This document shows, one piece after another, positions 1 to 12,181 of a stretch of 64,000 nt of DNA. The DNA comes from Klebsormidium nitens. Lineage: Eukaryota > Streptophyta > Klebsormidiophyceae > Klebsormidiales > Klebsormidiaceae. The notes beneath the pieces are model-generated. The model was not told the DNA's origin and made no database searches. It saw only the letters and a list, made by a program, of their open reading frames with translations. The stretch lies in contig DF236960.1 of NCBI GenBank assembly GCA_000708835.1, positions 396,847 through 460,846 on the forward strand, given 5' to 3'. Position 1 is the stretch's first letter. Each line of letters opens with the position of its first letter. The translations under genes and the position numbers were made by a program.

Positions 1-284
1 GCAATCCGCTGTACAAAACGCCGTCTGCAATCAAGTTCGAGCAATGGACACCCGTAGCAGCACCATCCGTATACAGGCATTTCTCAGGGGTGAGCACGAA
101 ACTTTCCGCACAGGAAGTTCAGAGATACCACTGTTTCAATGTGGCCAACAAGCTTTCTATCTGTTCCAAGCAAAAGGCAGTCAAGCCTCCTAAAAGAAGA
201 CCATTCCGACAGCTTTCAGGTCGCAGCAAAACCAGAAACAGCTTGAAGACCCCAGACCAATGAATGCCGGAAGCGAAATCTTAC

Positions 285-853
285 CTTCTGACGATCTTGA
301 GCGCGTTCTCGGGCGCGTGCAGCTGGTTCGCGCCCTCGACAGCTGCCAGAAACTTGACCTGCGCGCGCGCGCGCGCCACAAGATCGTCGGAGATGACGAT
401 GCGCGCCGCGGCCGCGTTCTCCTCCTCTTGGCAGCTGCCCAGCGGCACGCTGACGTCAGCGGGCTTCTCGGCGAGATGGGGCTGGACAGCTGGCCCAGGA
501 GTCCATATGCACGTCGCAGCAGCCCGTGTGACGTCACTGCCTTGCTTGCAGGGACGCGCGCTCAGTGGTGCCTTCTTCCCGGAGGAATGAGCAGCGCAGA
601 TTGCAGCCATGTTTTCCGGAAAAGGGTGCCGGAACAAGTAGAGGGCTTTGTTGAGCAAGGTTGGCAGAGATCCAAGCTGGGACGAATGCAATTGGGAGCT
701 GTTGGGAGAGCTGGGGAGTTGTTGAGTGGCTTGAATGCGGATGGAGGCAGCTAGCTTCTGGGGATTGCTTCTGATCGAGATTGTGCTCCAGGCTTTATAG
801 GAGCCGCAGTCCGACCACCATGAGCACCCAGTCTTAGAGCTAGTCGATGACAT
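285..853 (-). CDS. GRDP/DUF1399-like protein, first exon (partial gene)
   Basis: This is the first coding exon of a minus-strand gene that continues beyond the left edge. The reading frame opens at an ATG at 853. A second in-frame ATG at 610 is the likelier start if the first ~80 Ser/Gln-rich residues are leader. The exon ends at a good donor (AG|GTAAGA, last exon base 285) in phase 2. The last ~40 residues (VISDDLVARARAQVKFLAAV followed by a Leu-rich stretch) resemble the opening of plant glycine-rich domain proteins (GRDP, DUF1399), recalled from memory as xISxDLxAAAKxQLxFLxAVD. Plant GRDPs are linked to stress responses and auxin-related growth. I could not place the next exon in bases 1-284, so it is probably outside the window. 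The family call rests on one short motif. Confidence 0.45.
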
Positions 854-2477
854 GATGCAATAGAGTCATTCAGTGCTTCAATGCGGAAGAGACAATGGGC
901 TGCGCGAGGGCCCGCGGCTCAGCCTCTCAGGTCAACAGTAGTTACAAAGGCCGTCATAATGAGTCCAGCCCAGCTGCCTCGACTGATAACAACCACTGTT
1001 AGTGCTCAGCTCAGGCTCTCACGGTAGCAAGTAGACAGAATCCTCAATCTTGCAGCCGTACAGCTAATCATTGGAGTGCATATAAGTCCGTGGACCTGCG
1101 CTTGCAGGTATGTGCCCACTGCCCAAGTGCCACCATTGCGACTCGGTGAAATTTGAATTGTTCAACGTCGAAGCCGTCCCGGTCTGTAATATTGGTGTCG
1201 CGTCGTTCGCTGCCGTATTTCCCCCCGGGCCCCTTTTCTGGGGCCGGCCGCGCGTCGGCCGGGGTGGGTTGCGCATTTGACGAATGCTTCGGCTGAACCG
1301 AAGCAGCTGAAGACCACACAGCTCACGTATCATCAGTTGTATGGCTCCAAGGTCATGCACCGGATCCTTGCGCCGTTGCAGCTGCTCTGACCCTATCCGT
1401 CTGGCGGGGTCTCACTACGGGCTCACTACTAGTACTAGTAGGACCGAATTATTAGCCCCGCCGCTTTTGCTAGTGACGTCTGATCAGGGACGTCTAGCGC
1501 ATTAGCCGGAGGGCTTCTGAACAAGTAGTCAACCAGAGTCTTCTCATGATCGATTGCTAATGCACGCAGCTGCTTCTGTTTTCACTAGCTTGCAAGCCCA
1601 GCTTGCAACCGTCCAGTGGTCAAGTCAAACTTTATAGCCGCGAGTGCCGGTACTCCTCCATTTCAATATTAAGCAGACTGGCTGCCGCTTTTCTTGACCT
1701 CCATGAACGTCCGCGGGCATTGACAGCTGGTCCCTCCTCTCGCTGCTCTGCTGGCCGGCTGGCTAACCAATAGTGTAGGTATTCTCCACGCACAAAAAGC
1801 TGCATTCATGACGGGCGGGCGTTTGCCAGCTTTCAAAGATTGCCAACAAGGCAGTAGTGCTTACTGGACGTCTCAAAACAGCTGCATTTGACTGAATCGC
1901 CGGCACAAATACTTGGATACCGAGCACACCCGTACCGGACCATCTCTTGATGTAGGCGCACACTGTGGCCTGGACGGTAGTAATCTCTGCTTTCAAGCTT
2001 AGGTTAGAGAGTTTTGCATTGCGCCAACCGACTGCTCATGGATAACTGATCAGTGGTCTCTCAATTGGAGTTCGGTGCGGGTTTACCAGCTTGCTAGCTG
2101 CCAACTGTCACCGTATGCCTAGCTCCTACTTAGTTACACTGCTCCTTATGCTGAAGCGCACAAAAGAGCAGATGGATGTGTTCCGCCAAATCCACCTGAC
2201 CATACTCCGTTTCGGCCGCAGCTAAGACAGAGATCCGTATAATAAGAACGCTTCTAGCACATCCCGAGCCAGCACCTCACTTGCTTGCAATTGGTAATCT
2301 GATGCATACGACGATCAATCAGCAGGGCTGATGAGCTTTGGACTGTTCTGATTGAGCTCGACTGAAGGAGAGTAGTATGGGCGGTGCAGCTGTTAGCTGC
2401 ACCCGACAGTAGCTTCGACAGAAAGTGGCGGTCTTTATTCGTCCACGTTCATTGATCCCTGATCGAGCTTCGAAATT
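854..2477. other. Intergenic, divergent promoter region
   Basis: About 1.6 kb separates the GRDP-like start (minus) from the MATE start (plus), so it should hold both promoters. It contains a short GC-rich run near 1210-1265 and a small CTAGTA repeat near 1424-1440. No credible gene was seen; the open frames here are short and unlike any protein I know. Confidence 0.6.
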
Positions 2478-5400
2478 ATGGGCAACCCAAATTTCAGCAA
2501 GCCTGCCGATGCGCTGCCAGAGTATTTTCCTCAAAAGATGGTCGACTTAGACGAGGAAGGGGCCACGATGTCGGACCTAGGTCCAGAAGCAAATGAGCAT
2601 GACGTAAGTTACAGATTTGTGCCGCACCTTACGGACGCCCTTCCAGAGACGGTTCGGCTATTGAAGCTAGCGGGGCCTATAGTTGGGGAGTCTGCCATTC
2701 TCAGCGCCCAGTCTGTTGCGTCCATGATCTTTCTCGGAAGATTGGGTCGTCTGGAGATGGCCGGGGGCGCGCTCGCGCTGACGTTGGCAAACATCTGCGG
2801 GTTTAGGTGAGTGCACCGTCACAGGGCTTTAACCTGTTTGGGGATTCATCTTCGGGGACGAGAAGGTTTTGAAACGCCAGGTGCTCTCTCCAAGTATTCA
2901 GAGGGTTTTTCTGTGTGCAGCCGTTTTGACTAACCAGGGAGCTGAGATCTCAGCGGATTCAGGATTCAAATCCAGGATCTTAGAGATTCGAAAGGCCGTT
3001 TTATAAGAGGCAATTTCAGGCGATGGTGGCACTCCTGCAGTCAATGTATTCACCCCTGTTTTTCCAGAGTTACCTGAAAGGTTGGCCGAAGTACCTTAAA
3101 TCAAAATCAGCAGACTGTGAAGGTTCCTGACTTGGTGATGAAGTGGTACGTCGGTCAACATGGGTCACACAGTTTAGAGTGTGTGGATTCGTCCACAAGC
3201 TTCTGCTTGGTGCGCAGCTTATGACCTCAGCTGCTTCGCGTCAGCTGCTGCAACTCCAGTGCTGAGGCGTTTTACCCATGACCCGCTAACGTCGCTCATC
3301 CAGAGCTTTTCTGTCACGTTAACTGAAGCCTAAATTTTACTCTGGATACGCTCTGGATTTCTTGATCTGCTCTAACCACCGCAAGCTTGGTCTCAGCCCC
3401 TCATTCAAACGTGGAGAACCGTGACGAATTCACTGACTTTCCCCTACGTAGCTGCTACTGCCGAATTTTATGCGGGGGCGCTTCTTTCTGACGCATCGAA
3501 CATCGTCTCTCCAGTATCCTCATGGGGTTTGGTGCCGGCTTAGACCCCATCTTGGGCCAGGCGTTCGGTGCGAAACAGTACGCCTCCATGGGTCGTATAA
3601 TGCAGAGAGGCTGGGCACTTCTGCTTTTGATATCCGCGCCCATCCTTCTCCTCTGGTGGAACGCTGAGGGTTTGCTTAACCAACTGGGCCAACACGCTGA
3701 TGTGGCGCATCAAGCGGGGGTGTTCATCCGTTACTTGATACCTACCCTGCTGCTGATGTGCTTCCGGTGTCCGTTCCGTTTCTACCTCAAGGCACAGGTA
3801 GGCCATTATCCGGTCACCAGTGTTTTCGAGTGAAGTCGCTATTGGTGGAAGAAATGTTTTGTGCCAGTTTTCGAGTGCTTCGTTCGCTGTGTAAGCGAAT
3901 CTCATGTCATGACCATCCATTTGGTGAAAGATTGCATTTGGCATTGGACGTCAATCCCAAAGAGCTGTCCGGCGGTATGTCCGATGCTCAAAACCCTAGC
4001 CAAAGTCATTTTCCTCGTGGAATGACTGCTTGAAAGAGGGTTGCTCCACAGTACCAATTGACGCCCTCAATCGCGCCGACATTGACTCTTGGGACGTTGC
4101 AAACTTTACAAACCGGACCCCTGGATTTGTGCAGGGCCTGACGCTCCCGCTTCTAGTTTCCCACGCCGTTCCAACCGTCTTGCTTTACCTGCCCCTCAAC
4201 TTTCTGTTCGTCTTCAAGCTTCGTTGGGGCCCTTTCGGGGTAGCGATGGCCGATTTTGCGACGGACGTTGTGGCGTTGCTCCTGCTTGCGGCATATGTCC
4301 GCTTCTCGCGTGTCTGCGAAAAGGCCTGGGACGGCTTTAGCTTCAGAGCCGCCTTCACAGAGTGGGGTCCGATTGTCAGGTGAAAACGAACGCTTCTATT
4401 TATCCCGTTGACTATCAACACTATACGCGATGGAGGAGGAGACCGAGTAGTAAAGTTCTGGTTTTACGATGTCTCTGCCTGGAAGGCAGCCCTCAAAAAG
4501 GCAGCGCTTGGTTGAGAGGGTCTTAGCAGTCCTACCGCGTTGTCAGCCGCTCTACGAAGTCAAGCTATAGTATAGCATGCAAGGAGAGCATTTCCAGATC
4601 TAAGCCTTGCTTCAATGCAGGCTGGGCTTTCCGTCTATGCTGTCCACCTGTCTGGAGTGGTGGGCGTTCGAAGTGATGCTCCTCTTAGCCGGCCTTTTAC
4701 CAGTAAGCAGCCCTCTCAATGTATTCCCTAACTCACATTGCCCCACTCCGTCTTGATCTCTTAAAACAAGATCTTAAGTTGCTTGGAGAAAAACGACAAA
4801 GATCCTGTATAGGACATGCTTGCCTATTCTTTTTCTCGCAAATACATTTGTTGTTGCTGAACTTGTAATTAGTCCTTCCTCTCTGCCAACCTCTGAAGAT
4901 ATGGGAGGATAGCGCCTGCCAGGATTTCAACGCTCTGTGATGCCATCCGTGAAACGGCGGCTCAAAGACTAGAAATTCCTCTCATGCCAAGTGTTTTGTC
5001 GAACTGACAGTCATTCAAGCAGCCTTGCTGTCCATCGAGTAGACCTTGTGGTTAACTTCGTGACAAATGCTCAAGGAGAAAGAGGACGCAAAATTCTGGT
5101 CACTAAGCAGCATTCCAACTTCGATGCCCACCTTGTGCGCAGAGGCCCGACCTCTCAGTCTCCACGATGGCCGTCCTCTTCAACGTCAGCCGCCTCTGTT
5201 TCTTCCTGCCGAAAGCCCTGGGAGCAGCCTTGTCAATCCGGGTCAGCAACGAGTTAGGCGCTAACCGTCCCGCGCGCGCGCGCCTAGCCGCCCACGTGGC
5301 AATGTGCTGGGCGGTCTGGTCCAGCGTCCTAATCACCTGCGTATTATTGGCGACTAGGAACGCCTTCCCGCTAATCTACGGCAGCGGCAGCGAGTTCGTC

Positions 5401-5826
5401 GGGTTAGTGGCGTCGGTTACGCCCGTTTTCGTGGTTTGCAACTTCTTCGATATGGTGCAGTTGGCATGGGCGGGCGCGCTGCGCGGCTCCGCGCGGCCGA
5501 CCATCATGGCGAAGGTAAACGCGGCCGCGTATTACGTCATAGGGATCCCCCTCGCGCTGCTTCTGGCGTTCCACTACCGTGGGGGTTTGAGGGGTTTGTG
5601 GGCGGGTATGAGCGCCGCCGTTATCTTCCAAACGGCTGCAATGCTTGTGCTGATAATGAGGACGGACTGGTCGGGCGAGGCGGAGAAAGCAGAGAAGACC
5701 GTGAGAGAAAGCGACCGGTTGGTAGAGCTGGGCAGCAAGCCGAACGAAGCAGAGCCCAGCGAGAGGGAACGGCTCATTGTGACTGAACTCTGGCAAAGGT
5801 TTGAATTGCTAGCCCAATTACCCTGA
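2478..5826 (+). CDS. MATE/DTX-type multidrug and toxin extrusion transporter
   Basis: This is a complete five-exon gene with exons 2478-2806, 3515-3797, 4135-4379, 4621-4702 and 5143-5826. All introns are GT-AG and the joined frame gives 540 aa. Plant MATE hallmarks appear in order: GPIVGESAILSAQ in the first membrane segment, GFGAGLDPILGQAFGAKQY (about 114-132), LGFPSMLSTCLEWWAFE across the exon 3/4 junction, and RVSNELGANRP (346-356). Twelve membrane helices are expected for the family, which exports organic cations, flavonoids or organic acids by proton antiport at the plasma membrane or vacuole. The substrate cannot be read from sequence. The N-terminal ~55 residues and the charged C-terminal ~50 residues are cytosolic-looking. 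The tail holds E-x3-LI (520-525), a possible dileucine sorting signal. Family assignment is firm; the exon joins are by eye but keep frame throughout. Confidence 0.93.
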
Positions 5827-7799
5827 GGTCTGAATCGTGAGTTCGTACTACGATTCGCGTACAACCCAGAGCGATGAGAGCTTCGGCCGTCGCACCGAAA
5901 AATGTAAAAAGAATTGGGAAGAAAATGAAATGCTTGTGACGGACCGAAGACGCCGGGTTGCCCGTGGCAGGGATTCCGACTGGCAGGCGCGCGGCCGAGT
6001 CAGTAAAGGTCAGCCATGAGCATGCGGCCGCCGCCAGGCTCCGGGTTGTGGACCGTTGCCAGATCGGCCGGAGACCTGTGTAAATACTCACATGCATCGA
6101 TCATTTTCTGGTAAGTACAAGGTGCGTTGATAATGATGAAATGATCTTACGATTAAAAGGGGGCATGCAGGCCGGGACGGCGAGTATGCTCAGAGCCGGG
6201 CCGCCGGCTCCATGAACGCGAATCCACTTCACAATCATAGCTGTCAATAAATCTTAGTTCTCAGGCTGCATGCATTTAACTTCCACGTACGTACGTTGCA
6301 AGCCTGCATATACGTTACGGTGTACGCATCAAGCCTGACACACCACGGCAGAACGTGATTATGCGTTATACACTGATGGGCACAACAATTCAACACATAG
6401 GTATTTCTCATTATACGCACGCTAGCTTGTTGGATTATGCATGACGTACGAATGTCATTCACGGCTACTCACAACGGGACCTTACTCAGTCATCGATCCG
6501 CTGCAGCAAAGTTACTCAAGCTCCATCCGATATCGTATGGCCTGACCAAACCCGATGAGTCCCCAACATAAAGCAGGCTCAGCGCCAGACTACGTACTGT
6601 AAGTTGCCTTCATGTCGTGCGCCCTCATGCTGCCCATGCCGTGTAGCTGCGACGTATCGTTGGAAAAGCTTCAGCAGCTCTTAAGCTCCAGCCCGCTGTA
6701 TACGTATTGGGCCGTACGCAGTAAACCGGCATTCAATGCGTCGCTCACCGTGAATGCCTATACACGCGCGGCTCGGGCCGATACCATGGGCAGTCCGTGG
6801 CACGCAGCACTTTTGCGGCTAGCCAAGCACTACAGGTATAAACATGCCGTGGCGGCAGCCTGCACCGGACCTGACTAAAAGCATGCAGCGCTGCAGGCTC
6901 GTTCTGCCAAGCGCTTGCGTCTGCTGCTCATTCATTTTAATATAGAGGGCTTAGAAACCGTGAACGGATGCTCACAAATCCTACCTCAATGACTCAATGG
7001 GGCTAAGTACCCTTTAGCCCGCTGATCGTGGTCCGGAAAATCCGAACAGACGAGGGAAGCCGAAAAAAAGAGTCCCAGTGTTTCGACGCTATCCGCTTCT
7101 CTGCTGGTTCTAATCGACTCTACGAATGTGCATAGCAGCAGATCTTGAATGGAGCTTGGCGTTGGTGCAAACTGGCGAGAACCTGACCATTTATTTTCTT
7201 GCGACCTTATCTTTTTGTCTAAAAACATCGCAGATTGGCCAGATGCAGTGGACGTTTAGAATGGGCCGATCTGCTGTCCAAACATCGTAGATCACCTGCT
7301 GGGGAGGAAACGAATGTCTCATTGCGGGCACCAGGAAGCTGCCGCTTAGGCCATGCAAGAAAAGAGTTTAACCGGACGACAGCTTGCACGGCGCAGGTCT
7401 TAGCATTTGAGTTTTAAGGCCAGCAAAAACAGACCCAGAAAGTCACAGCAGAGCTAGATTCTGGAGTAAGGGTAGGGATGCCGAACCCCTGCCGAACAAA
7501 GACATCCTCTTACGTTGTCCTACAACATGGGTCTGCTTGCCAGCACGAGGTGCTGTGAAACTCTCTGGCGGCCAAAAGCAGACTTTCAAACGGGAAAACG
7601 CTATGATGCAAGGGTTCGTTTAGCACTACTAGCCGGATACTCAGAACGTCCAAAGACAAACAGAGTGCAACGGAAAGGGACCCAGAAAGGCTCTAGCTGC
7701 GATTTTCAGCCCTCACCTTTCCAGGGGGATTTGGTTGAAGCGGGGACCCCCCCGTCTCCGTACTGTTACGTACGCCTCACGAACGGCGTATCTCTTAAA
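5827..7799. other. Intergenic, no gene seen
   Basis: About 2 kb follows the MATE stop. It contains ACGTACGT-rich sequence near 6285-6300 and several short open frames with no family resemblance and no splice pattern. Nothing is called as a gene. Confidence 0.55.
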
Positions 7800-9945
7800 T
7801 CAGAAACCTGCATAGATTGAGGAGGATTAGATGCTGCCAGCCGGGGGGAAAGGGGAACGCAGATAGGCTGCTGAATGAAGCAAAGTGATCAGCATTCCGG
7901 GAAATTAAACTTCGAAAATCCATTAGCCAACGGCGTGTGAACTATGCTTGAAAAGGGTCTTTGCATGTTTGCTTGCATGCAAGTTCACTGGCTAGCTAGG
8001 CGGTCGCTCTATTACCACCTGGCCGTCGCGAAGCGCTTTGCGAGTACTCTCTCAAGAAGGAACGGGGAAATTGAAGAATACGGCAGAGGCTTGTGAAACC
8101 AAGGGCAGAGACTCACTCTAGTAATTCAAGTGGAAGTTAGAAAGTTTCTCGTGATTCTTAGTCACGCGGGGATTAAAAACGTCGTCTAAGGCGTAGACCG
8201 ATCGAAAACCGTTTCGAAACAACCCCTCTCCGAAATACAAGCTTCCGTGGTCAAAAGCGACTTCATCAAGCAAGTTTGACCGCAAAGTCTTCTGCACTGT
8301 AATCGTTTATAAAGAGACGTCTCTTGATGGCGGGTCGAAGCTCACCACTCTTGGTCCGCCAGTGCCTATCCGCCCCATACTCTGCTGGCAAAGGCCCGCG
8401 GAGCTGTTGTTAACGCCAGCCAATCTCCTTTCTCTGGCTCTTGAGAGGGGAGCGCTGACGTCACCACTTCGCTCCTGACGTCATTACCTGACGAAGGCGA
8501 GCGCAAGACTCAGAACGACCAGGTACTGCATGAGGAAGGTAGAGGAGAACGGGCTGCCGATCAGAGGAAGAAAGCCTACAGGCGGTTCTGCATGAGCAAC
8601 ACGTTGCAACGGCAGCTTGCAGGATCCGGCTTCGAGAACGCACGTCACAGAACGGACGTCGTTGAACGGACGCCTAAATAGTGCTGATGCACGCAAAAGC
8701 TACAAGATTCGAAGTTCATCAACCCCGATACCAGGAAACTTCTCGATTCTAACGGGGAAGATCCCGCAGCCTTTACTACGCAATCACGCCTGTAAGAACG
8801 ACCTGGAGAAGAGCAAACATTCAAGAAACGATAAGAGAAGGAGAAGAAGATGCCTGCAGCGGGTTTCGAACGCTGGACGTCCTGACCCCGCAGAAAGTCA
8901 GTAAGCTTGACGGATTGGTATTGTTACACCGCCACACCTTTCTTCATAAGAACCTGACTTTCAACAACTTTCTGGAGGGTGACTTTACCTACGTCTACAA
9001 GCAGTTACAGAGGTCACGTGACCTGGATCTGAAAGGCATCAAGGTAACGTTAATTTAAGACTAATTTCAATGGTACAAATGTGATGCAACACCCGAAAAG
9101 CATGTCGGAGTAGCAACACGAAACCTCCAATGTTATGGACTTCAATGTCGGATGTCGAGCGCTCAGCGTTCAAGTCCGGCCACCGACACCTTCCACACTT
9201 TTCCTTGTGATTGCTTTTCTGTTTTCCTATCACTGGATTTCTTCTATACTAGAAGCAAGTCGCTGCTCAAGCGGGATTGCTCAAATCAGAACAGTCGAGA
9301 TGCTCCACCTAGGTCAGATCAGAGTATACGCTGAAAAGAAAGTCACGAATCCGAAAGCTCTGTACAAGCCTCGCCTTTATGCCATAAGAAAGGGGTTGCC
9401 TGCTCACCACGTTATCTGCATAAGGTGCCCTTCTACGACAGCACGGGGCAGGCGCCTGGAAGAAATCCACCAAGCGCAACGTCTTCCAGAAAATGACTGG
9501 CCAACTGTCACGAGCTTGCCAGTCCTTGCGGGAGCCCGGCGCTGACGTCATTCGAGCCAGCTGACGTCATCATCTGCGTGAAACGAGAAAAGCATCAGCC
9601 AAACAAGCAGAAGATAGATCTGAGGTCGGATTCTGCGCACTTGCCAGAGGGCGACCAACTTATGAGGAGATTATCGGACCTCAAGCAAAGCAAATCCGGA
9701 ACAGCAGGCCAAAATTGACTACTATCCTTAGACGTGTCCTGCTCAAAAAAATTTGTAGCAGTGACGAAGGCGTAGCTGACGTCTCACTGCTAGAAAGCGG
9801 TTCACGCAGCTAAAGCAAGGAACGAGGTCCGAGTCTGTGATCAAGTGCCGGAGCAAAAGTCTGCACTCTGGAAGGAAGTTGAAAACCACGAGCGGGATGC
9901 AAAAATGCAAGATGATCGAAAGTTGGAACACCATATCCGCTCAGC
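7800..9945. repeat. Diverged ~2 kb tandem repeat, copy A
   Basis: This stretch aligns by eye, in order, with 10030-12030. Matching landmarks include GCTTCCGTGGTCAA (8240 and 10427), AAGCTCACCA (8339 and 10524), TTCGAACGCTGGACGTCCTG (8865 and 11034), AAGTCCGGCCACCGACA (about 9172 and 11319) and TCCGGAACAGCAGGCC (about 9694 and 11811). Identity is patchy, with indels, so the duplication is old. No long intact frame is shared by the two copies, so I treat it as non-coding or a decayed mobile element. Boundaries are approximate. Confidence 0.75.
8853..9187. repeat. Foldback with tRNA-promoter-like arms (in copy A)
   Basis: Two related ~80 bp arms face each other: 8853-8936 read on the minus strand and 9104-9187 on the plus strand. 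Each reads GTGTAgCAA-like at the inner end and GCGTTCGAA or GCGTTCAAG at the outer end. The outer motif matches the B box of RNA polymerase III tRNA promoters. The plus arm starts GTCGGAG and ends CACCGAC, a near-complete 7 bp acceptor-like stem. The T-stem does not pair, so this is not called as a tRNA gene. A tRNA-derived element or a MITE-like foldback is the best reading. Confidence 0.5.
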
Positions 9946-10029
9946 GTCAATTCGTGGAACGTTCAAGAAACATCGACAGACACCGTTAGACACTCGGTCT
10001 ATCTGATTGCCTGGCAGTCGCAGCGTGAG

Positions 10030-12030
10030 AGATCCCCGTCAACATCCTAGCCTGCACGCTTGAATTTGCCAGCGGGGATGGAAAACGGAGTCCACAGTCG
10101 GCTGTCGAATCAAGCAAAGTGGGCAGCAAGCCGGAAAACTGCAAAAGTTCGCTCGCCACCGAATCGCGAATCTGACTGAAGGAGCCTTCTGCACCCTTGC
10201 TTGTCCCCTGCAAGTCTGCTCGTCTCATCTTGAGTAAGCGGTCGATCCTGATCACCAAATGACAGTCACAAAGCGCCTGGCGACTTTCTCAATCAGAAAA
10301 GGGGTCTGTGGAGTATGTTAGAGACTCCGCTCTTACAATTTCAGTTACAATTCTGCCAGGTAGGAATTGAAACGGTCGTTCCAGGCTTAAATCCAAGCAA
10401 AGGCGTTTGGACTTCCCGAATACAGCTTCCGTGGTCAAGCGAATTCCATCAAGCAAGTTTGACTGCAAAGCCTTCTAGAACTACAGCGGCTGATCAAAGG
10501 ACGTCTCTTGAGTGCGAGTCGAAGCTCACCAGTGCTGCAGCACGTATGCGCAAGTGATCACTGACCCCTCCGTATGCTGTCCGCTTGGGAAGGCCCGTGG
10601 AGCTTTCCCCACGCCCCTTTTGCTGGCACGGGCGCAGACGGGGAGCGCTGACGTCATCACCTGGCAAGGCGAGCGCAGAGATTTTGGACAGCCTGATCTT
10701 GGATGAGGAGGGTAGCGGAAGAAAGGGCTGCTGATCGAATCAGATCGGATCGACGGGGCGGTTCTGGATCGGCAACGAGTTGCACAGCAGATCTCACGAT
10801 CTTGGTTCAAGCGGCCGACCACGTTCCAGAGCTTCATTGTACGAAGGCAAAATAGGGATGACGCACGCAAAGCTGTACCACTTCATCAGCCCCTGTATGA
10901 TGAAAATGTCTGCCGAGTATATCGAAGGACTTTCTGGCAGCTTTTATCATGCAATTACGCCTGCAAGAAGGCCGTGGAGGCGAGCGATCATCGAGAACAA
11001 GACAGAAAAAGGGATAAAGTGGGGGCGGCAGGCTTCGAACGCTGGACGTCCTGACCCCGCAGAAAGTCAACATGCTTGACGGTTTCGTTATTGCTACACC
11101 AGTTTCCCTACACCAGTTTCCGGAGGGTGACGTTACCTCCCAAAAGCAGTCACAGTAGTAACGTTACCTGAAACTGAAAGCCGTCGAGGTAACGTACGTT
11201 TCAAACCAATTTTGACGGTACATATATAATGCAGCACCCTAAAAGATGTCGGTGTAGCAACACAAAAACCTCCAACGTTATGGACTTTAACCGTCGGACG
11301 TCCGAGCGCTTCGCGTCCAAGTCCGGCCACCGACACTTCATAAAGCTCTTTGCAATATGCTATTTATGTCTCTTTTCAATCTTTGAGGGTCCGGCTTCTT
11401 TGTCCTTTTATTTAAGATTGCTCAGACCATAGCAATCCCAAAGATCCACCTGATAAGCTTGGTATGCATAATCTCTAAGCCCAAGAAAAGTCATAAACAA
11501 TTCAAGAAAGCCTTGCCTTCAGGTTGCATCAGCGGGCGGCCTGCTCACCCAACGAGGCGCCCTTGCTTGCCAGCCTGGATAGGTGCCCTGGATATATCCA
11601 CTCGGCACATCGTCTCTTGGAGACAGCTCCAGCTGACACCGTTCTGCCAGCCCATGCGAGTCTGGACCCCTGACGTCACGCGAGCCAGGTGACGTCATCA
11701 TCTGGAAAGAAAAGAGAAAGGCATCAGTCAATGAACCAGAAGTTGAATCTGCAATCGGGTTCGAGGAAGGGAACAACTTGACGCAATCGTCCGACCTCAA
11801 GCAAAGCAGATCCGGAACAGCAGGCCGAAATGACTTCCATCCTTGAACATGTCCTGGTCAGTATGTGTTTAGTAAGTGACGAGAGGCGATGCGCTGACAT
11901 TGCACACAAATAAAGCAAGAACGGGGTCGGAGTGTTTAATCGGTGCAGAAGGCTCCGTTCTGGCAGAAAGTTGAAACCACAAGCGGTACGTAGAACGTGA
12001 AATGATCAAAAGTGGAACATTACATCAAGC
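10030..12030. repeat. Diverged ~2 kb tandem repeat, copy B
   Basis: This is the second copy of the unit at 7800-9945, in the same orientation and separated from it by a short spacer. It has the same order of landmarks and the same central foldback. Both copies carry TGACGTCA palindromes at corresponding sites (for example 9542 and 9562 against 11671 and 11690). No coding frame is conserved between the copies. Ends are approximate. Confidence 0.75.
11025..11334. repeat. Foldback with tRNA-promoter-like arms (in copy B)
   Basis: This is the counterpart of 8853-9187. The arms are 11025-11102 (minus) and 11248-11334 (plus). The plus arm is bounded by GTCGGTG and CACCGAC, a perfect 7 bp complementary pair 87 bp apart, the size of a long-variable-arm tRNA. 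Internal stems do not form a good cloverleaf. Confidence 0.5.
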
Positions 12031-12181
12031 CATCCACCATCCTGTCTTCTGGAGAAACTTGGACCGCGCTTGCGGCGCACCCGAAGGTTCCAGACGCAAA
12101 AGAATGAGTTGTGGAGCGTCTCACACCTACGTTTGCAACTCGCCCCTCAACGGCCCCCGTCAACGGGTCTCGCTGGCGTCC

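Noticed and set aside
11248-11334. tRNA gene (7 bp acceptor-like stem, B-box-like motif in the related copy)
   Set aside because: The T-stem and anticodon stem do not pair properly and the sequence diverges freely between copies. Kept only as a tRNA-like foldback arm.
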